This document shows positions 46,967-57,353 of a stretch of DNA of 64,000 bases, in pieces. Both the position numbers and the translations under genes were made by a program. Source of the stretch: Erodium maritimum (taxonomy: Eukaryota > Streptophyta > Magnoliopsida > Geraniales > Geraniaceae); NCBI GenBank assembly GCA_963921825.1, contig OY997594.1:12095001-12159000 (forward strand), given 5' to 3'. Each line of letters begins with the position of its first letter. Positions within the stretch are counted from its first letter, which is position 1. The notes under the pieces are model-generated. The model was not told the origin of the DNA. It worked only from the letters and a program-made list of their open reading frames with translations, and ran no database searches.

Positions 46967-47779
46967 TCAGGTGTACATCTCAGAATCAAAAGCGCGATCC
47001 TTGTTTTGGGTGAGCTTGATGTAATCATCCTCACCTGCAACACTTGAGCTAAACTCCAAACCAGGTAAAACATCTTTGAGCAGCAGAGACTTAACCAGGG
47101 ACACAACAGAAGCACCGAATTCAGGCCATGAAACACAGAGAGTTCCTTTGATGTTCCTTATTTGGCACCGGCTCAAAAGAGCAGCAGCCAGGCCATCTAC
47201 CATGCTTCCTGATGGAAAATAGTCTAGACCCCTTAACAGTGATGATCTTCCTGAAACACCCTCCTGCTCTCTTCTTTCTGCTGTTGTTTCCAGCTTGAGT
47301 GCAAATGTCTCATCTGATGAGAGCTTACCCCGAAAATTCCTGCTCTGGACTGAATCCAATATTAAAACCCTCTCAGGAATGATCTTATCACCAATCAGCA
47401 ACTTTGCCACAGCATGACATCTCTCAACGTTCACAGAGTACTGGACAGAGACGAGGAGTATCAAATTGCCACCTCTGTTGATGGCATAGATATTGCAGGT
47501 TTTGTCCCCAAGTGAGGGTGCTACAGTGTTGCCAGTTAAAGGTATCTCAGGAAGGATGAGGCTTCCAATTAGGGTCTTCGAGCAGACTTTATGGAAGAGA
47601 TAGAGAGAAGGAGAAGACATGGCAATGACAAGAAGTGAAGGTTGGATAGGTTTGTCGGAATAAGGTTTAGATAGCACGAGGAAGGGGGATGGAAGAGGCG
47701 GCGATGGAGACGTGAAGTTGTTGAGGTCTTCCTGGAAGAACCTTGAAGGAGGAGGAATCTCAGTAAGGACATCTTCCAT
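46967..47779 (-). CDS. proteasome assembly chaperone 1-like protein
   Basis: Intact single-exon frame of 270 aa starting MEDVLTEIPPPSRFFQEDL. The sequence pattern (a Pro-rich N-terminus, SLLVIAMSSPSLYLFHKV, NRGGNLILLVSVQYSV, ERVLILDSVQSRNF, GLAAALLSRCQIRN) fits the PAC1/PSMG1 family. In yeast and animals that family pairs with PAC2 to guide assembly of the 20S proteasome alpha ring. No catalytic motif is expected or seen. The splice acceptor ttttacag at 47805 lies just upstream of the ATG. A likely leader exon at 49754-49870 (donor ctg/gtaaaa) and a TATA at 49895-49906 imply a leader intron of about 1.95 kb. The family assignment is moderately sure. Confidence 0.72.
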   Translation of the reverse strand: MEDVLTEIPPPSRFFQEDLNNFTSPSPPLPSPFLVLSKPYSDKPIQPSLLVIAMSSPSLYLFHKVCSKTLIGSLILPEIPLTGNTVAPSLGDKTCNIYAINRGGNLILLVSVQYSVNVERCHAVAKLLIGDKIIPERVLILDSVQSRNFRGKLSSDETFALKLETTAERREQEGVSGRSSLLRGLDYFPSGSMVDGLAAALLSRCQIRNIKGTLCVSWPEFGASVVSLVKSLLLKDVLPGLEFSSSVAGEDDYIKLTQNKDRAFDSEMYT

Positions 47780-48839
47780 GACTCCCTAAGTCTAAGTTTG
47801 ACACCTGTAAAACGCTGAAAAGAGATATATAATCAGATTGAATAATTTTAGTACCCAAACCTACAGCAATCAGAGTCTGTAACAAAGTTAAGCAGTAAAC
47901 CAGCGTGATACTTGCTACATCAGTCCAAAAATGACAATTTTCTTCAGTCATCACTTTTGAAGTTTGCATAAGTATGATTAAACATTGCTTTTTAAGAGTA
48001 TGGTAAACTCCTCGAGCCAGTGCAGACAAATCTAAGAACAGTTTTATCACTTTAAGTTATTAAATAATTGGTAAAAGAATCTAACATCAAGTATCACTCT
48101 CCAAAACTTATTCCAAAGACGCTGAACAGATTGAGGTTAAATTCATAAGGGGGCATATAATCTAGGCAAGACAGGTTGAGGCATCTCTCGAACAGAACAC
48201 TACAAAATAGAAGTGACATCACAAATAAAGTGATACTTATGTATACCTGAATGTTGTTACAGGGAATTCCAGGTATCTCTTCCCATCCAACAGACATAAT
48301 AACACTTCAACACACAATTCAAATTTAATTTGTATAAGACCACAATCAGGTTTAGTGAGATGAGGAAGGTGTTACTAATCTTATGCTGAAGGACCCCTGT
48401 CACAAAGTTAAACCAATTGGCAGATTATCTCAAAATAGATACTTGAGAACATTGTTGTAACGGGTTTGCGGAAATGATTGTTATGCGGAAGCAAAGGATA
48501 AACGATAAATTTATAGAGCAACAAAAGAATATACTTGGTTCACCAACAATGATGCCATACATTCTATTGTATTGATAAAGTATACAATAATAAGGCAAGG
48601 AAAACATTTAAGCCTCAAACCAAGAACCAAGTATATGCCAAATACTTCAGGTATGCAACTACGACTAATGACCATATGTCCACACAAGTAAACTGTCAGA
48701 AATGAGCATATCCAAAATAAGTTTTAGGAGATTACCTATCACTCGTACAAACTGTTTTCTTTATCACTTTCGGCATCTCATTGGCCTAACGCCCCAACAC
48801 CAAACTACCATATATCTTGTGTAATCTAATTTATTCATA

Positions 48840-49120
48840 GGGAAAACGTCGATTCCTAGCCCAGTTGAAAAGGTCATTAGGACTTCCTAACCGACCTCGA
48901 CCTTTTGTCACATATCCTAAACTAAAGGTGTTTTTTTTTACAAAGAGTAACCTAAAGGGTGGTTTTTTTGTCACAGATCCTAGCTCGATTTTTCATAATT
49001 ATATATCAAGTTTTGTAAAAAAAAAAATGACCTTTTTGTGTTAGGATCTGTGACAAAAGGTCGAGCACGGTTAGGAATTGTAAATGACCTTTCCGATAGG
49101 CTATGAATCGACTTTATCCC
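48840..49120. mobile_element. 281-bp MITE, Mutator-type, in a leader intron
   Basis: Flanked by an exact 9-bp duplication, TTATTCATA at 48831-48839 and 49121-49129. The ends are gggaaaacgtcgattcctag and, reverse-complemented, gggataaagtcgattcatag. Inverted arms of about 75 bp contain aaaggtcatt, gacctcgaccttttgtcaca and the like. It sits in the inferred leader intron of the PAC1-like gene. Confidence 0.88.
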
Positions 49121-49894
49121 TTATTCATACTGGTCTAAAAATTCCGCATGATGCTTGCATCTAGGCTAACCTTCTCAACCTCCTTCAACCACTAAAAGGA
49201 CTGAACTTCATAATCTAGAAATATGCTTGAACTTTTGAAATAGACACTGTCCATCCTATGAGGTACAAAGTGGTGGTGGCTAACTGTGCTTCTTCATTTC
49301 TCCTAACACTTGTGCCCCCAAGAGAAGATTGCTATGCTTTCCTTGCATTTCTAATGGGAATCTTAGAAATTACTCACAATAACAATAAGAACTGACTTAT
49401 ATCTGGAAGAAAACAATTTCTAACAACTGCACAGCTTAATTATATTTTCCCAATTACAAGTTATATCATACATGGTATTTTTTTTTTTTTTTTTGTAATT
49501 TCCTTCTTGATATTCTACTATTTCTGTCCCGTAATGTAAGCCATCCGGACAAAATCAAAATTGTTTCGCAAACTTTCAGAGCATAATAGAAAGTTACTTC
49601 TTAAAACGTCTCGTGCAATAGCATAGACCGAAACATTTTGTTTAGATACCGAGAAAAAGAAAGTTGATTTCTCGCAAAAGTAAACTAAACCTAATTGAGG
49701 GCACGTCAAAGTAGCTAACAGGAAACGAGAGCAATAGGCAGAGGAGATTTTACCAGGAAGCTGAGAAAACAAGGTTGTGGTAGATGCTGAGTGCGATGCT
49801 CGTCACTCTCCTTGGCTATCTTCTCGCCTAAGATTCCAACAATGACGAAATCAAGCAGATGGCAGACAGACTGGGCACACTCAGCCCATACAGT

Positions 49895-49906
49895 CCTTAT
49901 ATAGGC
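49895..49906 (-). promoter_or_regulatory. TATA box of the PAC1-like gene
   Basis: The minus strand reads cgcctatataagg, about 30 bp upstream of the inferred leader exon (start near 49870). Confidence 0.55.
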
Positions 49907-50009
49907 GCGTTTGGTAATTGAAATGTTGAGAGAAAGTTTTAATATAATATCTTCTTAAATATTTATTAACCCGATAATATATTGGTAATTATTTAGCCAC
50001 ATTTTAGTA

Positions 50010-50240
50010 CTTCTTTTTTTACTAGAAAAGTACAATTTCATTAAATAAAGTTCAATCGACCAGTGCATTCGAGAATCCTTACCATAAGAGAGCTATTACA
50101 TAGTATTTAGCCCTTAAGATCAGTCTATGCATAACTCTGTGACAAAAGAACCGACACATGCGGTTTGTTGGAGAGACATAAAGTCGAAGAAAAAATAAAT
50201 AACAATGGAACCGATGTATATTGCTCAAGGTATTACCCAG
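50010..50240 (-). mobile_element. possible retroposon 3' end
   Basis: On the minus strand this stretch ends aatgaaattgtacttttct followed by an A-rich tail (agtaaaaaaag), which looks like a plant LINE or SINE 3' end. The 5' end and target duplication were not found. Confidence 0.35.
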
Positions 50241-51062
50241 CTGCTGCATATTCTGTTAAATGCGACCAAACATGAGAAGATGATGCTTGTTCTTGGTGAA
50301 ACCGTATGTGGTGTGAAAAAATTTGTTGGGGAAATGAGTTACGGAGTGATGGAGATATGTTACGTGAAACAGGTAAAGAATGTGGTGGAGGAAAATTTTT
50401 TGGAGAAGGGTTAAGAACACCAAGAGGTGGAGATGATGGATGGGCCATGACCGGGGATGTTATGGACTTACCTATGTCTTGGCTAGGAAAACCTTCTTGA
50501 GTAGTTGTTTGAGCCCTAAGAACTGCAGTCGCTCAAGAAAGGTCTCGACACCTCTACGTAAACTTTCCATCTCTGCTCGACCTTGTTCTCCCATGGCCTT
50601 GAAATTGGTTACTTTAGCACGAAACTCGTTTACTCTTGATTGTGTGGCACATTCCTCTGTCATTTCACTTGAAACCATCTTTCTATGACGCTTTAAAATA
50701 GCTCTGATACCATTGTCAAGAGCAGGAAAGCTCTTGAGGATTTGAAATGAACGAAAAGGAACTTTGATTGATAAAGAGGAGGAGCACAAGGCTCTTACAA
50801 CAAATTCTTACACTACTACTACTACCGAGGATTACTACTTCTATGCTACAACTACAAGGCTCAGAACATAATCCAAACCCTAGAGCATCTACTACTATAT
50901 GTGGATCAGCAACCTCACGCGATTTGTATTCTTGCGACAACTTCTGCCTCTTGCTTTGTTTTCTTTGCAACTCGCGCTTCAGATAAGGGAAGAAGAGGAC
51001 ATTGTGGCTTTGACTTCGGACGCCACTCACAAGCTCGCATATGGCCTCTCCACAAAATAACA
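50233..51062 (-). mobile_element. LTR retrotransposon relic with primer-binding site
   Basis: The minus strand contains TGGTATCAGAGC (50701-50712), the tRNA-iMet primer-binding site of many plant LTR elements. Upstream of it a candidate LTR runs 50714-51062 (TGTTATTTTGTGG...CTCTTGACA). Downstream, gag-like coding is suggested by MVSSEMTEECATQSRVNEF and a Pro/Ser-rich stretch (50233-50448) in another frame. No protease or polymerase domains and no second LTR are present, so it is a fragment. Confidence 0.6.
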
Positions 51063-52052
51063 ACTCTTTCTCACTATCGAACACACAGTTTCGCTAAATG
51101 AGCTGGAGCCAAAATGCTACGTTTCTTCTATCTTCTCCATCGGACTTGCTTGTCACGCAAGCAATCGTGACAAGTTGGTGCACCATCATTGAAGTAGTGG
51201 ATTGGCTAGTGGAGGTGGTAGGAAGAGAGGGAGGGTCCGTACGATGGGGATGTTTGTGGAGAGAGGGAAAGGAGGGAGCCGGCCTCGAGAAGAGGGATCG
51301 AGACATGGATTAAGGATGGGGAGCGGATGCATTAAAATGAGGGGAAAACCTTAGGCACCAAAAGAGGTCGGGTGGAAAAGATTATGGTTAATACATAGCA
51401 TCGCTCCTCAAATGGGTATTAAGAGTTCTTTGTACCTAACAACCAAATTAAATATACAAGCACTTCTCTCCCAGTTTGAACAAAGTAAAAAAATTATTCA
51501 TAAATACGATATCATGAGGTTATATAAAATTACAAGTTAAGTATAAGGTCAGGGGCCAACAGAATCCAACCTTTGCTGGAATAATACAATCAACAATCTA
51601 TCTGTTCCCATATTGTGCTTCCTCATCTGGTCCCAAAATCAATGTACAGACCCTCCCATTGTGGTGTGATCTTTTTGGATGACAAAACAATTACTAATTG
51701 TTTTCAGCCCAACAACACATTAGATGTGCCTACCTGCATAGCAAGAAACCCATAGCAAGTCTCAATTCAAGTATGAAGAAGACAAATAGTAAAAGCATCG
51801 ATGACATAGAAACAAATCATCTAGTTGTGTTATTCAAGGCATGCACTATTTGTCGATTTATTCTATGTTTTATAGTTTTGAAAAGCAACCGCAAATGTGA
51901 TTGTGAAGAGTGTTCGAGTCTTGAACTAAATGGTTCTGCATGGTTTACTATAAAAACACAACCACGCTAGTTAATTTGCATGAGTTTAAAAGTCTCTCAG
52001 ATATAAGAGCACCTTGCATGAGGCAATGAGTGGTTCTTAGTCTTTGCTCCGG
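51063..52052. other. spacer without recognisable genes
   Basis: Includes a Pro/Ser-rich minus-strand open frame at 51094-51306 that I cannot assign. The rest is the 3' flank of the LOH gene. Confidence 0.45.
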
Positions 52053-55000
52053 TCAATCTTCGTGTTCATCCTCACCTTCGGAATCTGTATGTATAGAAGA
52101 AAGGAGGTGAGCAAGAGAACATAATAAGAATTCAGACAAACTCAAGAACCTCAATGGTGGAAAACATAAAATAATAATAGTAGTAATATCAAGCTTTAGG
52201 CACTCATAATGCCTACATCTAAATCAAGTTTTATTCCTTACCAGATCGAACATCGTCGCTGAGTTGGCCTCTTGCCTGGATTTGCTTAACAAGCATCCGA
52301 TATATCAACACCCACCAATATATGTGAAGAACAAGTAAACAATATAGGAGTGTGTTGAATACATAATAATAAATAGGTCCTTCCACTGGATGTTTTTCTT
52401 TGTCCAAGGTAAAAATAACTTCATAGCTGCCATAAGAAAAGAGCACATTAATGGATGGAAATACAAAACAACAAATGAAATAAACGTCAAACTTTTCTCT
52501 TATAATACTAAGAAAATCAGAAGGTGAAGAATCACATATTTTGGTCTAATGAAATAAGATAGTATCTAAATAAATCTAGCAACATCATAGTTTTCTTAGT
52601 TGTTGATTACTAGACAAATATAAACACTACATTTGTAAAATTGACAGCGAAAGATGGTAGAACTATCAACCTAGACTTAGACATTCACATCCTTGATCAA
52701 CTGTTCTTTGGAACATTAATAAGGTATCTACTGTTGATATCATTTAAAAAGGATACCCGATCTAAGGATTCACTAGACCAATTTAGCCGGTATGACTTTA
52801 TGAAACATGAAAAGCCCATAATGATCCCATAGATTTCTCAGTAAACATAAAAAGGTATCAGCTTGTACAAACCTTGTACTCCGAAGGATCCAGAACGGAT
52901 AATAAATGAGACGCAGTAAGATCCAAGACAAAACAAAAAGAATGAAGGAAAAGCTAGCAATGCCTTCAACACCACTATATTTGGACATCTTCCCCACTTC
53001 CAGAAACACATCACTTGCATCATGAAGAGCTAAAACAACTGAACCAGCACGGGCAAACCTATAGGCAATAGCAAGGTACAAAACAAATTATTCTCTTGTG
53101 ATGATGTCTTGTATGCAAGAAATGAGAACCAGCGAAATCTACTCATAGGCAACACATAACAGGAAAAGAAACTTATGACTTCAAATGCAGCCACTGCTGG
53201 TCCCATTTCCTTGGAATTGTAATTCGAAGTACGTGATCGAACTACAAAGAGAACTCCATCTGAACATACCCAATTATGTAAGACAACACAATGAGAATGA
53301 GTGTTGCAACATGGTGGCTCATGGATACTCCAAAATCAGAACGCCTTGTTTCCCAAAATATTAGAGCAAATATGGAGTATGTGTAAAACCCTGCAGCATA
53401 CATATACAATCCCTTCAACTTCAACCTGAAATTTACAACAAGATCATTACTAATTTGACTTGTTAAATCCAGCATCCACAAACAGTACTATCCAAATTGC
53501 AATACTAGGTAAATATGTGTATCATGAATGACAGATTATGGAAACATATGTAGGAAATCTTACTTAATTTGTTGGTCAGGCCAGACCTGATCACCGGGCC
53601 CTACCCAGAAGTATTTTGTATTTCTGAACCAGGGCTCGTTGTAAGTCACTGATAGAGCAAGAAATTCTGCTGAAAGAAAATAAATGCATTTCCAAGCTGA
53701 CTCCTTAAATTTTCTTATCTTCTTCTCTCTCTCAACTGGCTCAACATCCAGCATCCTATTTCCCTTCCCAAAAATCAATCGCTTTGCCAATTTCTGCAAC
53801 ATGGATATTCATTTCAGACTGATCTGAGCAAGCATCCAATTACAAGGCAAACAACAACAAAAATCTGAAAGAAAAAGGCAGTTCATCCACCAGAATAAAC
53901 AGGAGCATCTTATCTAGACTATAATCAAATTAATCAATATGAATTGAAGTCAAGAGGAAAGTTAAAAAGAAAACAACAGATATTCAGTGTACCAAAGAGT
54001 TACACACATACTATATATGGATCTTCTCGATCCGTGCTTTTCATATTCAGAAAATATAGCATCGATGGTTACTTGGTTCAAGATGACACCATCATCAACT
54101 TGAAGACCCTTAACACCCTCCAGGACAAGGCAACCAAAAGCTCAGTTCTATTTCCAACTCTATTAGCAAATATGATAACTACCTTGTAAACCAAAAATGT
54201 AAGGAAGCTCAGTCTAATCCTTAGTGTACTGTAGAATGATTGTACTATGACATATGCTGTGTCTGGAGATACCTTACTTTAAGCCAACCAGACCAAACCA
54301 AACCAGGCAGATATGCAATGCTTGTATCCAACCTACGCTACAGTGTTTGCAATTGTAGAAACCTTCATCACTTATGAACTAGAAATTAGGCGCTGGCTTC
54401 AACTCCAACATAGCCAGACCAGTATCTAAAGTGCTTACAGACAGTAGGTCCATTATATGGGTTTGTAGTAATTAAACCATTTGAGATGATATTGCAATGC
54501 AGGAACTCGCAATCAAAAGTACAGATTAAACAAAAATCTACCCAATTTAGCGAATTTAAGGACTCCAACCTACTAATCAAACAAGATGTAAGAACATGAT
54601 CTTTGACATCAGGCTCAAAGCTAACGGGACCAGGCATGAGCAACAAAAGGGTAAGACAGATCAGTGAACATCTAATAGCAAAAACTCAACATGGATTAGG
54701 CATTAGCATCATCAACCTACTTCTCCAAGTCTCATATTAAGATGCACAGTTATTCACAAACAAATTGCTCAGTCAAATCCAAAATGCAACAACTAACCGC
54801 CGAATAACCAAAAAGAGGAAGAAGGAACATTAAATAGAAGTACAGAACCCACCTGAATTTAATACAAGTACTGAACAGCTTTGAGCTCATAAATGATTCA
54901 ATAAATGGAGAATTTCGAAATAGCTACAAATTATGAGAAGAGAAGAAAGAAAACCTCGAAGACGAATCTGTCAAGGAAGAAGCGAACGGTGGGGAAGAAG

Positions 55001-55092
55001 AGGGCAAAGAAGGGGAGAACCGCGAAGTCTTCATAGGCTGGATATGCTTCCCGCTCCCAGTCGACGGAGCGGACGAATTCGGCCAGACCCAT
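52053..55092 (-). CDS. LOH: LAG1-type ceramide synthase (LOH1/LOH3 class)
   Basis: ER membrane enzyme that acylates sphingoid bases with acyl-CoA to make ceramides. There are six exons, 54955-55092, 53564-53793, 53270-53425, 52873-53058, 52242-52426 and 52053-52084, all phases agreeing, giving 308 aa, the usual length of plant LOH proteins. The start is [20 protein letters not shown]. Several membrane helices are visible ([62 protein letters not shown]). The TLC/Lag core has SHHVATLIL and [12 protein letters not shown], with the catalytic paired His and acidic residues. The C-terminus is acidic ([10 protein letters not shown]). The class resembles LOH1/LOH3 (very-long-chain acyl) rather than LOH2, which is an inference. 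Confidence 0.93.
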
Positions 55093-55217
55093 ATCGGAAT
55101 CGGAGTTTTCGTGTAATAATTTTACCGGGAAAGAGCGAAAAAGATTTTCCAGGGAGACAAACACAAACAAGCAGTAGTTTGTGGATGACACGTAAATATA
55201 CAAGACTATTCCAGATT

Positions 55218-57350
55218 GAGATTGTAGGAACGGTCGCGCCCGCTCCCCGCCCCGCGCGCGCCGGGAACGCTCCCCGCTGGCCGGTCTGTTGCAGACGCGA
55301 AAAATCGCGTTCCCGCTCCTCATTTCCGCGCTCCCGCTCCCGCTCCCCGATGCCTGGCCGAGCGCGCTGGACGCGCCCTCGCGCCCTGGCCTGCGCTGGC
55401 AGATCCTGGTGGCGCCACGTGTCTCGACCGTTGGCAACGGTCACTCCAACGGCTAATTTTTTTTTTAATTCAAAAATCAGATAAAATTATCCCTATAAAT
55501 ACCCAACCCCATTTCTCATTTTTGTCACACCATTCTCTATTTTCACTCTTTCATTCTCACTTCCTACTCGTTATTTTCGAAAATGTCCGACGACGAGGTT
55601 ATGTCCGACGCTGAGGAGATGACGTATGAGGAGCTGGCTCCCCGGATGCCGACGCATGCGGAGATGGCAGCCCAACTGCCGACATATGAGGAGATGGCAG
55701 CCCAAATGCAGCCAGCTTTGCGACGTTTCCGGCGGATGATGGAGAGGCAGATGCAGGCAGTAATGCCAAGGGTCCAGAGGGCCATGCGTGGAGAACCAAT
55801 GCGCCGAGAGATTAACAGAAATCGTGCGGAAGCCCACATTCAATTGATGGCGAACTATTTTGACGAACAACCCCTATATGGCCCTGAAATGTTCAGGCGT
55901 CGGTTCCGTATGTGCAGACCACTTTTCCAACGGATCATGGACGCGGTGAAGGCTCACGACCCTTACTTCGTTTCATGGAGGCTCGACGCTGCCTCACGGC
56001 CGGGCTTATCAACGGAGCAGAAGTGCACTGCCGCTATACGGATGCTTGCGTATGGGTCCTCGGCCGATTCATTGGACGAAACTCTGCGCATTGGGGTAAG
56101 CACCATACTTGAATGTTTACGTAAGTTTTGCAAGACTGTCATTCAGGTATTCGGAGCCGAGTATCAACGTACACCCACACCGGCTGACATGGACCGCTTA
56201 CTCCGAGAAGGGTATGGTCGAGGGTTTCCCGGAATGGCGGGGAGTCTTGATTGTATGCATTGGAAGTGGAAGAACTGCCCAACCGAAGCGCAGGGAACCC
56301 ATGGACGGGGAGGTCACCACGGGGAGAAGATGATTATGCTTGAAGCTGTAGCGTCCCGTGATTTATGGATTTGGCATGCATTTTTCGGGATGGCTGGATC
56401 GAACAACGACATCAACGTCCTCAACCACAGCCACTTATTCCAAGACGCTTACTACGGCCAAGAACTTGCTGTTGAGTACGAGATCAACGGCCATCGGTAC
56501 GACCGACCTTATTACTTGGTGGACGGCATTTACCCAGCATGGGCACGGTTCGTGAAGACTATTCGGCATCCCTACGAGCCCAAAGAGAAGTTGTTTGCTA
56601 GATGCCAAGAAGGTGCTCGGAAAGATATTGAAAGGGCTTTTGGAGTACTTCAAGCAAGGTGGCACATCATTTCCCGTCCCGCTCGTAGTTGGAGCAAACA
56701 CACTTTGGCTGATATCATGCACACTTGCATAATTCTACACAACATGATTGTAGAGGATGAGCGCGACCGGTACGAGTATGGGGAGGAGGAGTTGTTGTGG
56801 GCGCAACCTCCAGAAATGCCGAATTGGACACCACCGGAACGATGGCACCACGGAGGGCCATTACAATACCAGCAACGAGTGGATGCTCAACAAAGTGTCA
56901 TAAATCCTGAGATCCACCGTCAACTCCAACAAGATCTTATGGAGCACTTATGGGATCGCTTTGGAGCTGGTTTCCATGACGACGACGAGTAGTCGTTTGT
57001 GCTCATGGAGCTGGTTTGTTTTGGGTTGTATGAAAAGGGGTTCAATAAAATTAGAAGTTCATTTTTATTCGTGTTGAATTTATTAATTAATTATTGGTTG
57101 TCTTTAATTATTTATTTCCAATATTGTTTAAATTATAAACAATTTAAACGGTTTCTGATAACGAATTAAATAAAACAGGAAAATAACAAATAATAATCCA
57201 GTCAGCACTGTTCTGCACTCCCAGGACCTCAAGGTCCTTTCTGTTGCAAAACACCCACTTTTCTGCACTCCCACTCCCTGACTTTTGTCCAGTCAACACA
57301 AGGTCTGCACTCCCACTCCCTGACCAAGGTCCTTTCTGTTGTACATGCTC
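55218..57350 (+). mobile_element. PIF/Harbinger element 1
   Basis: About 2.1 kb carrying an intact transposase. The right end is tgttgtacatgctc at 57350, followed by TTA (57351-57353). The left end is less sure; it is placed at gagattgtaggaacgg because that corresponds to the right end of the neighbouring copy. The left 3 bp are att, not tta, so the left boundary or duplication has changed. A TATA-like ctataaatacc lies at about 55493. Confidence 0.72.
55583..56992 (+). CDS. PIF/Harbinger transposase, intact
   Basis: DDE transposase (Plant_tran/DDE_4 type) that cuts element ends with TTA targets. It is a single exon of 469 aa, MSDDEVMSDAEEMTYEELAP to FHDDDE. The N-terminal region repeats a PTYEEMAAQ-type motif. 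Catalytic triad candidates are Asp223 in GSLDCMHW, Asp276 in SNNDINVL and Glu350 in DIERAFGVLQARW; the region RGFPGMAG is also typical. Its TATA box is about 85 bp upstream. Harbinger elements normally also need a SANT/Myb protein, which this copy lacks; an element at 59.9 kb carries one. It starts about 490 bp from the divergent LOH start codon. Confidence 0.92.
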   Translation: MSDDEVMSDAEEMTYEELAPRMPTHAEMAAQLPTYEEMAAQMQPALRRFRRMMERQMQAVMPRVQRAMRGEPMRREINRNRAEAHIQLMANYFDEQPLYGPEMFRRRFRMCRPLFQRIMDAVKAHDPYFVSWRLDAASRPGLSTEQKCTAAIRMLAYGSSADSLDETLRIGVSTILECLRKFCKTVIQVFGAEYQRTPTPADMDRLLREGYGRGFPGMAGSLDCMHWKWKNCPTEAQGTHGRGGHHGEKMIMLEAVASRDLWIWHAFFGMAGSNNDINVLNHSHLFQDAYYGQELAVEYEINGHRYDRPYYLVDGIYPAWARFVKTIRHPYEPKEKLFARCQEGARKDIERAFGVLQARWHIISRPARSWSKHTLADIMHTCIILHNMIVEDERDRYEYGEEELLWAQPPEMPNWTPPERWHHGGPLQYQQRVDAQQSVINPEIHRQLQQDLMEHLWDRFGAGFHDDDE

Positions 57351-57353
57351 TTA

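Noticed and set aside
48094-48297. MSVGWEEIPGIPCNNIQ frame ending at a GT, considered as a first coding exon of the PAC1-like gene
   Set aside because: Joined to the acceptor at 47804 it runs out of frame into a stop, so it is at most an upstream ORF.
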